From Streptomyces sp. ISL-98 (GTDB lineage: Bacteria; Actinomycetota; Actinomycetes; Streptomycetales; Streptomycetaceae): a stretch of DNA of 64,000 bases. The translations under genes and the position numbers were made by a program. Shown here one piece after another: positions 41,734 to 50,163 of this stretch (position 1 is its first letter; each line of letters opens with the position of its first letter). Location: NCBI RefSeq assembly GCF_018614055.1, contig NZ_JAGGPB010000038.1, positions 38,347 to 102,346 on the forward strand, given 5' to 3'. The notes under the pieces were generated by a model, which saw only the letters and a list, made by a program, of their open reading frames with translations, ran no database searches and was not told the origin of the DNA.

Positions 41734-43133
41734 CGGCCCTCATCCTCTCCAGTAGGCGCTACCTGCCGTGCTGGGCCGCTTGCGGTGTGCTTGAGGAACA
41801 CGTCGGGATCGAATGACCGAGCATCGGCGTTGCTGCGCGGCCGTGGCCCGTTGGGGATGCTGCCGAAGTCGTCCGTCTGCCCCGGGTCCGGCAGGGCCTC
41901 TCGCCATCCTGGTGCCACATGCGCGCCGGCGAGGAGGTATGAGAGGCGGGCGGGGGTACTGGGTGGGGCGTTCCACCAGGTGGTGATGGGCAGGTGGTGG
42001 CTGGCGATCTCCAGGGAGAGTCGCAGGGCGCGCCACAGTTGTTCGCCCAGGTCCTGGCCGGGGTGACAGGAGTCCCAGGTGCCGAGGAGGAGCCACAGTG
42101 CGTGGAGGCGGTCTGAGCGCAGAGCGCGGTGGAGCGCAGTGGCATAGTCGGTGTCGTGGACGCTGCCCACGATGGCGTTCAGCGCGGTGAGGGTGCCCTG
42201 GACGTCGCCAGCCGAGAGCCGCGCGGCGATGTCGGCAGCATCCTGTGCGCCGGTGTCCTGGGCTTCCTGCCGAGAGGCATAGCGGGCCAGGTCGGCGGTC
42301 GGGACCTCCGGGGAATCGATGGGGTGAGTTCCAAGGCGCCGGTTTCGGCCGGTGAAGCTGTCAAGGGCTCGGCGAAAGCCGGCGCCGCCGAACTGCGGCC
42401 AGGGCACCGGGTCGAACACCATCTCTGCGTATGCCAGCTGCCAGGGCAGGAAGTTGCTGATCCGCTGTTCGCCGGAGGTGCGGATGATCAGGTCCACGTC
42501 GGGAACATCGGGCAGGTACAGGTTATCGCGCACCTGCTGCTCATCGACCCCGGCGCACGCGACGTGTTCGTCCTTAACGCTAGCGACCAGGCGGCGGACG
42601 CCGTCGGTGATCTCCGCGTGGCCGCCGTAGTTGACGCACAAGATGAGGGTGAGGGCGGTGTGGTGGGCAGTGGCGCGCTCAACCGCGCGGATGCTGCAGG
42701 CCAGGGTATCGGGCACGAGGTCCGCGCGCCCAGCCCAGCGGATCCGCACTTGGCGGCGGTCCGGGCCGTCGAGAACCTGATCGCAGGTACGCTGGAGCAT
42801 CCCGAGCAGGTAGGCGACCTCCGGGCCGGGCCTGCGCCAGTTCTCGGTAGAGAAGCAGTAAGCCGACAGGTACTCGACGCCGGCCTGCTGGGCGGCGTCC
42901 ACGGTGTCCAGCAGGGAGCACAGGCCAGCTTCGTGGCCGGCGATCCGCGGCAGGCCCTGCTCGCGAGCCCACCGCCCGTTGCCGTCGAGGATGACAGCAA
43001 CGTGCCGCGGAACCAGCCTGGGCGCGGGGTCTTGTGAAGCATCCAGCGAGGCGGTCAGCTCGTTCAGGCGCGCCGCCGTCCAGTGGGCCGCCGCCCTCCC
43101 GGCCTGGAGCAGGGCGTCGAGGTCACTAGGCAT
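41730..43133 (-). CDS. Cis-prenyltransferase (UppS-like) with C-terminal extension
   Basis: 467 residues from ATG 43133, overlapping the oxygenase gene by 8 nt. Residues about 40-270 are a complete cis-prenyltransferase: HVAVILDGNGRWA with catalytic Asp50, ENWRRPGPEVAYL, LILCVNYGGHAEI, and DLIIRTSGEQRISNFLPWQL near the end of the domain. It condenses isopentenyl diphosphate onto an allylic primer. The further about 190 residues (SRQEAQDTGAQDAADIAARL, LHRALRSDRLHALWLLLGTW) are not part of normal UppS (about 250 residues) and are unrecognised helical sequence. As a transposon passenger it is not the housekeeping enzyme. Confidence 0.85.
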   Translation of the reverse strand: MPSDLDALLQAGRAAAHWTAARLNELTASLDASQDPAPRLVPRHVAVILDGNGRWAREQGLPRIAGHEAGLCSLLDTVDAAQQAGVEYLSAYCFSTENWRRPGPEVAYLLGMLQRTCDQVLDGPDRRQVRIRWAGRADLVPDTLACSIRAVERATAHHTALTLILCVNYGGHAEITDGVRRLVASVKDEHVACAGVDEQQVRDNLYLPDVPDVDLIIRTSGEQRISNFLPWQLAYAEMVFDPVPWPQFGGAGFRRALDSFTGRNRRLGTHPIDSPEVPTADLARYASRQEAQDTGAQDAADIAARLSAGDVQGTLTALNAIVGSVHDTDYATALHRALRSDRLHALWLLLGTWDSCHPGQDLGEQLWRALRLSLEIASHHLPITTWWNAPPSTPARLSYLLAGAHVAPGWREALPDPGQTDDFGSIPNGPRPRSNADARSFDPDVFLKHTASGPARQVAPTGEDEGR

Positions 43134-43944
43134 TGCGCACCTCGACGCTCTCGTCCGCTGGCATTCGGTGGCGGACGAGGAACAGACCCGCGGAGGAGAC
43201 ACTGCGGCGTAACGGGCCGGGAATCGCAGCCAATGCCACGCCTCCGCCACGCATCGTGATCCGCAACAGTCGGTCCTGCCCTGTGGTCCAGCGCAGGCCG
43301 TACTGTTCACGTATCGGCGCGGGCAGCAGCCCTATCGTGACCTGCCGAAAGACTGGCATGGCCAGGTGCAGCGGCTCCGGCAGCCGTGCACCCGACAGCA
43401 GCGCGTTCCCGAGCCGCTTTCCGGCTGGCGAGACCTGCAAGTCAGTCAGCATCTCCGCAACGTACAGACGGAATGCGAAGTAGTCCGGCGGTTGTTTGTC
43501 GCGCGGTGTACCGAGCAACTCGCTCAGCTGCATCGCCTCGCGGTAGTACGCCTGCGCCATGTCGTAGGAGATGTGGCCGAATGCGCGCGTATAGCAGTGC
43601 AGCGCGGAATCGATCAGTGTCGCGTTCACCCAGGTCTGCAACGCGGGGTCGTTTGCCGAGTATCCGTCACCGGCGACTGAGTCGTGGATCCGCCGCACCC
43701 GGGCGGCCGCTTGCTCTGCCTCGGCGCGGCTCCCGAAGATCGCCACGCCCAGAAACTTCAAGGTACCCACTAGGCGCGCAAGCGGCGCGTCCTGGAAGTG
43801 GCTGTGCTCGTCCACAGCTTTAGCGATCTGTGGATGCGCCAGCTGTAGCAACAAGGCGCGACCTGCGCCCAGGTACACCGCTGGCTCGGTGGCGATGGTG
43901 CGGATTGCGGCGTCGCGCGGGAAAGCAGGCTGTGCTGTGTCCAT
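43126..43944 (-). CDS. MpaB/DUF2236-family oxygenase
   Basis: 272 residues from ATG 43944. The DUF2236 pattern is present: YLGAGRALLLQLAHPQIAKA with HSHF, ARVRRIHDSVAGDG, YSANDPALQTWVNATLIDSA and LHCYTRAFG. Characterised relatives are the latex-clearing protein Lcp and MpaB of mycophenolate synthesis, haem-type oxygenases that cleave double bonds of isoprenoid chains. It is the first gene of the cargo operon and is directly coupled to a cis-prenyltransferase. This strongly suggests that a polyprenyl chain is made and cut by this cassette (inference). Confidence 0.8.
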   Translation of the reverse strand: MDTAQPAFPRDAAIRTIATEPAVYLGAGRALLLQLAHPQIAKAVDEHSHFQDAPLARLVGTLKFLGVAIFGSRAEAEQAAARVRRIHDSVAGDGYSANDPALQTWVNATLIDSALHCYTRAFGHISYDMAQAYYREAMQLSELLGTPRDKQPPDYFAFRLYVAEMLTDLQVSPAGKRLGNALLSGARLPEPLHLAMPVFRQVTIGLLPAPIREQYGLRWTTGQDRLLRITMRGGGVALAAIPGPLRRSVSSAGLFLVRHRMPADESVEVRNA

Positions 43945-44118
43945 TAACTCCCCGATCCCGGAGAAAGGTGCGCCCCCGGACAGGCCCGACTAGGCCCTCA
44001 CCCGAGTCATGCCCCGGTGATGGCCCCGCTGCACCATCGAGAGCTCGTCAGTTTCCAGTCCTGGGTCCGGGCCCGCCAACTGACGCCCTGCGACTTGACA
44101 TTTCTGATTCCATATAAT

Positions 44119-44848
44119 CGGCAACGCCTACGTGAACGCCCCCGACCGGCGAGTGCGCCTGGGATACCTGCCCGAAGGGGAGGACGACGGGCTGTGGCGC
44201 ATCAACGCGTACAAGGACCCGTTTGGCCCGCCGACCTGGGGCGTTTGCTTCAACGATCGCACCCCAACCGAGTTCGTCCGCGCCTTCACCAGCGCTGTCG
44301 CCTGGGCGTACGAGCAGGGGCCGGACGCCTACCTCGCCAGGCCGGTCTCCGGGGTCGACGAGAACGACCCCTTTCTCGCCGTAGTCCCTCTCCTCAAGCA
44401 GGGCTGGGAGGTCGACCGCCCCCGCTGGGGCGTCTTCGCGGTCCAAGCGCCGGACGGGCTCGCCGGAATGGAATTCACCACCGGCGACCTTGACCCGGAA
44501 GCCGAACTGACCACGCGCGACGCCCGCTGGCAGCTGTGGGCCGGCAAGTCCATCGACCGGCCCGCCTGGTACGCGACCGCCAGCACCGACACCCCCGTCG
44601 CCCTGCTCACCGCCGTCACCCAGTGCGTTTCCGACCCGGCCCCGCTGCCCCGGTGGCAACAGGACACCTACAGCTACATCAAGGGCATGGCCCAGCTCAC
44701 CCCCATCCTCCCGCCGCAACCGCCGGCCCCCACCCCGCTCGACGTCCAACGGGCCGTCGCATCCCGCCGCCCGGCCGCGCTCCCCGCTCCCAGCGTCCCG
44801 CGCTGGAGCACCACCAGCCGCCCGGCCCTGCCCGGCCCGCGCCGATAA
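44119..44848 (+). pseudogene. DUF317 protein, 3' part (split by a transposon)
   Basis: Continues the gene begun at 36397. The sequence GNAYVNAPDRRVRLGYLPEG, FGPPTWGVCFNDRTPTEFVR and WEVDRPRWGVFAVQAPDGLA contains the two DUF317 repeats. A GTG at 44132 could start a shortened product of about 238 residues lacking the N-terminus. Complete gene before the insertion: 290 residues. DUF317 proteins are abundant in Streptomyces mobile elements; function unknown. Confidence 0.8.
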
Positions 44849-44878
44849 CACCAGCTCGACCTCGACCGGAGACACTTC

Positions 44879-45367
44879 TTGTCCCTGCAGGCCCCTGAGT
44901 TCTTCGCCGAACTGTGCCTCCCCTTCCACGACAGCACCGTCGTGGGCAACACCTACTACGCCATCCCCATCCCGGGCGCACCGCTGCGGCTCCGGATCAC
45001 CTTCACCGGAACCATCTACGCGGACACCTACGGCGGCCTGCGCCTGGCGGTCGTCCACGCGGACCGGGGCGAGCTAGACGCTGTGGCACTCAGCTTCGTG
45101 GACCACGGCACCTTCCACCGCCGCGACGAGGCCCACCGCACCTCCGCGAACACCAAGCAGTACGGCACGTTCGACACGTACCACCGCCCCGGCGAGCCAC
45201 CGTGGGAGGGCGCCGTCACGACCGGGCTGCGCGATGCCATCGAGCAGTACACCGCCGTCTGGTTCCCCGGTGCGTGGACCGCGTCCCCGCCGAGCCGCGC
45301 TGCGGGCCGGACCGCCCGCAAGTCTCCCGCCCCGCCGGTCGCCCGCAGTGGTGCCCGCGCCCGCTGA
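44879..45367 (+). CDS. Hypothetical protein between two DUF317 genes
   Basis: 162 residues from TTG 44879 with GGAG 7 nt upstream. Mainly beta (YYAIPIPGAPLRLRITFTGT, GGLRLAVVHADRGELDAVAL, SFVDHGTFHRRD) with an Arg/Pro-rich tail. Not recognised; its conserved position beside DUF317 genes suggests a shared role. Confidence 0.6.
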   Translation: MSLQAPEFFAELCLPFHDSTVVGNTYYAIPIPGAPLRLRITFTGTIYADTYGGLRLAVVHADRGELDAVALSFVDHGTFHRRDEAHRTSANTKQYGTFDTYHRPGEPPWEGAVTTGLRDAIEQYTAVWFPGAWTASPPSRAAGRTARKSPAPPVARSGARAR

Positions 45368-45416
45368 ACCTCAGTCCGAACCCATCCGCGCGGGCTTCCC
45401 GGCAGGAGCCCCCCTC

Positions 45417-46201
45417 GTGTCTCCCGACCCCTTCAACGACCTCAACCCCGCCCAGACCGTGAAGGTCCTCCCTCGCCATCTCGCCGGCCCCGGCCCGGTG
45501 GACCTCCGTACGGCATGGCCCTTCCCCTTTGACGAGGACTGGTCACTGCACCAGCCCGACGAGGGGACGGCCTACGCCACCAGCCCTTGCCTTCGGCTGT
45601 GGACCCGCTTCGTCCCCGAACCCGAAACGCGGGGCAAGGGGACGTGGACCATCGGCGCGAACCGTGTCCCGTTCGGGCCGACGGCCTGGCAGATCACGTT
45701 CGACGCCACCACCCCCATCGAGCTGCTGCACGACGTCCACGTCGAACTGCTCGACCTCTACCTGGAAGACCGGTACAGCGACCAGGACCGGCTGTTCGAG
45801 GACGCAACGGCGCCGCACGAGGCGTACGCGCCGCTGTTCGCCCGTGGCTGGAGCCACGACGTCAAGACCGATGGCACGCAGACCTTCCTCGCGCCGGAAG
45901 GGCTCGGCGGCGTGCGGCACCGGTACGCCATCAGCGGCTCCAGCGGACCGGCCTGGCGAGCCTGGGGCGGATACCCGAGCGAACCGCACTGGAATGCGCA
46001 CTTCTCGTTCGGGACGCCCACCGCACTTCGGCCTTCACCGTCTCGCTGATCTCCACCGAGCCGCTGCACCGCACCGTCCAGGACGTCCCCTTCCATACCC
46101 GCCGCCACCTCTATGTCGCCACCACGGCGCCAACCAAGCAGCCGCCCAGCTACTCACCCGCCCTGCCGCCTGCGGCCCCGGTCTCTGGCCGGACCCGATG
46201 A
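45417..46201 (+). pseudogene. Second DUF317 protein with a -1 frameshift
   Basis: GTG 45417 has AGGAG 8 nt upstream. It shows VKVLPRHLAGPGPVDLRTAW, then WQITFDATTPIELLHDVHVE and ISGSSGPAWRAWGGYPSEPH, a DUF317 protein distinct from its neighbour. The frame ends at 46049 after FSFGTPTAL; the typical ending AFTVSLISTEPLHRTVQDVP continues in the -1 frame to 46201. One base missing near 46,028-46,034 explains it; corrected length is 261 residues. Confidence 0.7.
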
Positions 46202-46236
46202 CCTCCCCACCACCTGATCAAGGAGCCCCTCTTCTC

Positions 46237-47280
46237 GTGCATGCTCGTTTCGTCCGTGGCGCCGTCCGATCCGCTGCCGTCGCCGCCGCGGTGACCGGCA
46301 CCCTCACCTGGGCACCGACCGCGACCGCCCAACCGTCCGAGCCGACGCCCCCGGCCTCCGCTGCTCCCGCCGAGACACCGGCCCCGGATGCGGGCAGCAT
46401 CGCGATCACCAAGAAGGACGCGGCCGGGGACGCCCTCCCCGGCGCCGCGTTCCTCCTGCTCGACTCCACCGGCCAGGAGTCCGGACGCGGGAAGACCGAC
46501 GCGCAGGGCAAACTGACCTTCCCCGACCTCGCTCCCGGCGTGTACCGGCTGAAGGAAACGTCCTCCGGCAGCCCGCTCCACGAGGTCGTCGCCGACCAGG
46601 ACGTCATCGTCACCCCAGGCGCGACCACACGGCTGACGATCACCGACCCGTTCAAGGCCGCCAAGGTCCTCCTCCAGGCCAAGGACGACAAGACCGGAAA
46701 GCTGCTGCCGGGCTCGACCGTGAACATCGGAACGGGCAGCGAGACCCTGCTCACCCTCACCACCGGGTCACAGGGCACAGCCACCGGAGAGCTGCCCGTG
46801 ACGAGCCGGAAGACCGAATTCTGGGTCAAGCAGATGAAGGCCCCGGAGGGCTACGACCTCTACAAGCCCGCCAAGAGCTTCACCGCCGGCCCCGGCGCCC
46901 CGGTCACCGTGACCGTCACCAACGCCAAGACCGCCACCACCCCGAAGCCCGACCCGTCCGACAAGCCCACGGACAAGCCCACCTCCACCCCCTCTAAGCC
47001 CGAGGACAAGCCGACCCACAATTCCTCCGACGGTACGTCCCCCGCCCCTACCGGCTCCGCCACGCCGAGTGCTGACTCCTCGCTCCCGGCGGCAGCCGCG
47101 ACCGAGGAAGCAACGCCGAAGACCCCGGACGGCTCCCTCGCCCACACCGGAGCCGACGCCACCCCGTGGCTCCTCGGCGGTGGCGGACTCCTCGTCGCCA
47201 CCGGCAGTGGCGCCCTCATCGCCGCCCGCCGCCGCAAGTCGGCCGTGACCGCCCAGGACGACAACGGCGAGACCAGCTAA
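46237..47280 (+). CDS. SpaA-like surface protein with LAXTG sorting signal
   Basis: 347 residues from GTG 46237 with AAGGAG 10 nt upstream. Signal peptide ending ATAQP. Two prealbumin-like SpaA/Cna-B domains follow: about residues 50-125 (SIAITKKDAAGDALPGAAFL, FPDLAPGVYRLKE) and 130-225 (TGKLLPGSTVNIGTG, APEGYDLYKPAKSF). A long Pro/Ser/Lys wall-spanning region leads to the sorting signal LAHTG, a hydrophobic helix and RRRK. LAXTG is the class E sortase motif of Streptomyces, so the protein is covalently wall-attached. As last gene of the accessory operon it could mediate cell-cell contact. Confidence 0.85.
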   Translation: MHARFVRGAVRSAAVAAAVTGTLTWAPTATAQPSEPTPPASAAPAETPAPDAGSIAITKKDAAGDALPGAAFLLLDSTGQESGRGKTDAQGKLTFPDLAPGVYRLKETSSGSPLHEVVADQDVIVTPGATTRLTITDPFKAAKVLLQAKDDKTGKLLPGSTVNIGTGSETLLTLTTGSQGTATGELPVTSRKTEFWVKQMKAPEGYDLYKPAKSFTAGPGAPVTVTVTNAKTATTPKPDPSDKPTDKPTSTPSKPEDKPTHNSSDGTSPAPTGSATPSADSSLPAAAATEEATPKTPDGSLAHTGADATPWLLGGGGLLVATGSGALIAARRRKSAVTAQDDNGETS

Positions 47281-47300
47281 CCCACGATCACCTCTCGACC

Positions 47301-47330
47301 AGTAGGCCCCCGGATCCCCGGGGGCCTACT
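47301..47330 (+). terminator. Strong terminator of the accessory operon
   Basis: Perfect 13-bp stem AGTAGGCCCCCGG / CCGGGGGCCTACT with a 4-nt loop, 20 bp after the SpaA-like gene. Confidence 0.85.
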
Positions 47331-47491
47331 GCGTATACCGGCGGCAGAACGGCCAACCGTGGGAACGGACACGCTGGCCGACGCCCGGCAACGGGCTGGC
47401 ACTCCACCGCCGCGGATCTGCGAGGCGTGAGGCGTACGTGAGCCTCATGGCGGAGGAACTCCTCGATCGCGAGCATGGCTAGGCTGCCGCA

Positions 47492-48232
47492 GTGACTGAG
47501 GCCCTCCGACCGCCAGGCGACCCGTCCGAGCTCCATCTGCGCATCAGCTATGCGGATGCGCTGCTCGACACCCCTCATGCGGATGCTCTTGAGCGTTGGG
47601 ACGTGGCTGTTCTCCACGGTCATGGCGTGCATGACGACTCCCGGTGCCCTGCCGCGCCCGGCGCGTGCGCCACCCATTTCTGCCCGGCGTACGCGCGGGA
47701 CGGCATTGAGGTGGGGAGTATGACCTTCTTTCGTGTTCACGTTGATCGTGGCCAGAATGCCTTCTGGGCGCTGGAGGAGGAGACAGAAGGGCTTTACGAG
47801 ATCGCCCAGGCCGTCCTTGACCCGGACACCGGAAACTTCAACGAGTCCGCCAACGAGGAGCTGGAGTACGTGGGGACCGGTCTGCTCGTCATGGATCGCG
47901 TGACCCTGGACGAAAACTGGCGCGGGCACGGGCTCGGCGCGGTCCTCGCACTGGAGGCGATCCTCCGGCTGATGCCTGGATGCCGGGCCATCGCGTGCTC
48001 GCCGGGCGTCACCGACCTCACCGGCGAGCGTCTGCGTGATCAAGCCGAGTGGGAGCGCGTGACGGCCAAGATCACTCGCGGCTGGGAGGGGCTCGGTTTC
48101 CGACGCCACCAGGGGACGGTCTACCTCCTCTCTCCGGCCTCCCAGGACCTGGAGGAGCAGCGTGATGTGCTGCGCCGACGGCTCGCTGAACTCGGCGCAT
48201 CCTGGCGGGCGGCGCAAGCCGGGGCCTCGTAG
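47492..48232 (+). CDS. GNAT-fold acetyltransferase-like protein
   Basis: 246 residues from GTG 47492. The C-terminal half has the acetyl-CoA-binding pattern VGTGLLVMDRVTLDENWRGH, then GLGAVLALEAILRLMPGCRA (R-x-x-G-x-G/A-like loop as RGHGLG) and ITRGWEGLGFRRHQGTVYLL. The N-terminal half has several Cys and His (HGHGVHDDSRCPAAPGACAT) that might bind metal. Substrate unknown. It is monocistronic behind the operon terminator. Confidence 0.65.
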   Translation: MTEALRPPGDPSELHLRISYADALLDTPHADALERWDVAVLHGHGVHDDSRCPAAPGACATHFCPAYARDGIEVGSMTFFRVHVDRGQNAFWALEEETEGLYEIAQAVLDPDTGNFNESANEELEYVGTGLLVMDRVTLDENWRGHGLGAVLALEAILRLMPGCRAIACSPGVTDLTGERLRDQAEWERVTAKITRGWEGLGFRRHQGTVYLLSPASQDLEEQRDVLRRRLAELGASWRAAQAGAS

Positions 48233-48414
48233 TGGGCGGTTCACCGGTACGGCGGACAGAAGCAGAATCCGCAGGCGCAAGAAGGACGGAATCGCAGTTG
48301 TCCGCTGCATTCCAATCGGGCGTTTGACAGGGAACCTGTTCGCCTTGGCTTGCGTGCCAGGGAACCTAGTCGTGTGAGGTGACGTGCTGGGGGTGCTGGT
48401 AGGCGCCGCCTCCT

Positions 48415-50163
48415 CTACCGAGATACCACCTGGTCCTGGAAGACCTCGTACGTCATTCGGTTGGGCTTACGCGCCGCTACCACCTGCGAACGGAAGTTGC
48501 GCAGCGCCCTATCGACCGCCGACCGGTTGCGCAGTGTCGATGTCACCAGTGGGTCCCGCAGTTGGCCCGGAGCGAAGGCAAGCAGCGACTCCACGATGGG
48601 TTCCCACACCTTGGCTGCCCCCGACATGGTGAGGTTCTTCTTGAACCTCAAGACGTAAGCGTCGCTGACGGCCTCTCCGACGAGGGTCTCCCTTGCGGCT
48701 CCGATGGCCTCCGCGGCGAGCATGATCGACCCTCGCAGGCCGAACCACTCGAACAGCTCGCTCTCGTCCTCGGTCCGTGCCTCTGCCGCGATGCGGCCGA
48801 GCCTCGTCTTCTCCAGCTCGATAGCGCGCAGCAGACTGGCGACGAACACGATGTGCACGGCGCTGACGCGTTCGGGGAAGACCCCGCTGTACTTGGCGTC
48901 CTGCTCCCAGATCTTGCTCTTCTCGTGGTAAGCCAGCCCAGATTCCCCATGGAAGGCAGCAAGGGCCTGCGCCGCGACCTCGGCGGAGAGATGGTTTTCT
49001 CCCGGGCGCCGGATGACATCCTCGACGCCGCCGCGCCGGCCGCCCCTGTAGCCGACGACCCCCAACTCCTCGAACTCGCGGACAAGCCGCCTCTGCACGC
49101 TGTCGTTGCTGCGGAAGTCCGATGCTTGCGTGGGGTTCTGCCGGTTGTTGAAGCGAACGATGCTCCTGACGGTCTCAGGGTCGTTGCAGCGGATGAACCG
49201 GGTGAGGACGTGACTCTTCTGGCCTGTCCTCCTGACCGGGACCGAGCCGATCGCTCCGGTCGTCTGGGCGCCGTTGACGATGCCCAGCCCCGTGATCTCA
49301 ACGGTTCCGTCGGAGAAGCTGAAGTCGTGCACCAGAGCGGTGATGCCGTTGTTGTAGGCCCACAGGTTCGTCGGCTCGTTGCGTACCGTTTCCTGGATGC
49401 CGTTGTTGATGTTGCTCTGGGACCTGCGGCTTCCCAGGTAGTCGCGGACGTTTGGGGAGAACAGGCCAGCACCGTGCTGCGCGAACTGTTCATGAAGCCA
49501 GCCCACTGGCACGCTCGTGCACAGGGCCGTCCACTTGTCGCCGCGTTCCTCGAATGCCCCCGGGACCTCGATCGTGAACTTATCCGCCACGAGGATCGGG
49601 GTCTGCGAGTTTTCGTAGCGCTCGGACAGCCTCGCGCGGCCCAGCTCTTCCCAGGAAACCTCGATCTCGCTGTCCGGGTAACCGTAGTTCAACTGGGCAT
49701 ATGCGGCGTCGCGAGCCGCTCGGAGCTCTCCAGTGACCTGCTGCGATTCCGGGAGGTTGTGGACGTACCAGATCGCGACATCTCCGATGGCGTCCTCTGT
49801 GAGCGCATCGTGAAGTTCGCGCCAGGCGACCCGCAGGGCATCCGGTACCCCGTCGGGCTCGCTCTTGTTGAACAGCCAGTTGACCGCCTGATGGAGGGTG
49901 GCGGCCTTCCTCGCGGGCGCCTGGAGCTTCGCGGTGTTCTCGGACTCGTACCCCTGGGCGAGGACAACACGGCCAGCGCCGCGGTCGATGTAGAGCAGAT
50001 CGCACGACTTGTCGTTGGGATGGTCTGTCAGCGACGTGGCGGCGACCGTGCTGATGTCCTCGATGTCGAACATCAGTTGCAGCGTAAACAGCAGCCGCTT
50101 GTTCGAGCCGTACTGATCGAGATCAGCGCGCTTCTGGAGTGCCACTTCGAGGCCATCTGTCAC
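48415..50163 (-). CDS. AIPR-family (abortive infection phage resistance) protein
   Basis: 582 residues from GTG 50163. The AIPR signature lies in the middle: LWAYNNGITALVHDFSF, ITGLGIVNGAQTTGAIG, VRFNNRQNPTQASDFRSND and VQRRLVREFEELG. The N-terminal 150 residues look like a restriction-endonuclease-type fold (DKSCDLLYIDRGAGRVVLAQ, containing a D-x(n)-[EQ]-x-[KQ]-like stretch VVLAQGYES). AIPR proteins act in phage defence, alone or with partners; no partner gene is adjacent. A pair of AGGGAACCT repeats lies at 48,332 and 48,361 beyond its 3' end. Confidence 0.8.
   Translation of the reverse strand: MTDGLEVALQKRADLDQYGSNKRLLFTLQLMFDIEDISTVAATSLTDHPNDKSCDLLYIDRGAGRVVLAQGYESENTAKLQAPARKAATLHQAVNWLFNKSEPDGVPDALRVAWRELHDALTEDAIGDVAIWYVHNLPESQQVTGELRAARDAAYAQLNYGYPDSEIEVSWEELGRARLSERYENSQTPILVADKFTIEVPGAFEERGDKWTALCTSVPVGWLHEQFAQHGAGLFSPNVRDYLGSRRSQSNINNGIQETVRNEPTNLWAYNNGITALVHDFSFSDGTVEITGLGIVNGAQTTGAIGSVPVRRTGQKSHVLTRFIRCNDPETVRSIVRFNNRQNPTQASDFRSNDSVQRRLVREFEELGVVGYRGGRRGGVEDVIRRPGENHLSAEVAAQALAAFHGESGLAYHEKSKIWEQDAKYSGVFPERVSAVHIVFVASLLRAIELEKTRLGRIAAEARTEDESELFEWFGLRGSIMLAAEAIGAARETLVGEAVSDAYVLRFKKNLTMSGAAKVWEPIVESLLAFAPGQLRDPLVTSTLRNRSAVDRALRNFRSQVVAARKPNRMTYEVFQDQVVSR

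Larger units (their letters stand above)
36540..44118. mobile_element. Tn554-like transposon with isoprenoid-type cargo
   Basis: A 7,579-bp insertion whose limits follow from the exact restoration of the DUF317 gene. It carries two overlapping tyrosine recombinase genes on the plus strand at the left (TnpA- and TnpB-like) and a four-gene minus-strand cargo operon. The ends share TGGAATCA in inverted orientation (36550-36557 and 44106-44113). There is no target duplication, as known for Tn554-type elements. No third (TnpC-like) gene was found. Confidence 0.75.

Noticed and set aside
40119..43133. UppS-like gene as the housekeeping undecaprenyl diphosphate synthase
   Set aside because: It lies inside a transposon, is coupled to an oxygenase gene and has a long extra domain.
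44095..44118. Perfect TTGACA and TATAAT boxes as a promoter at the right transposon end
   Set aside because: The spacing is only 12 bp, too short for a sigma-70 promoter; the boxes overlap the element's terminal sequence.
45529..47280. A long N-terminal extension of the SpaA-like protein
   Set aside because: It overlaps the DUF317 gene in another frame; signal peptide and ribosome-binding site place the start at 46237.
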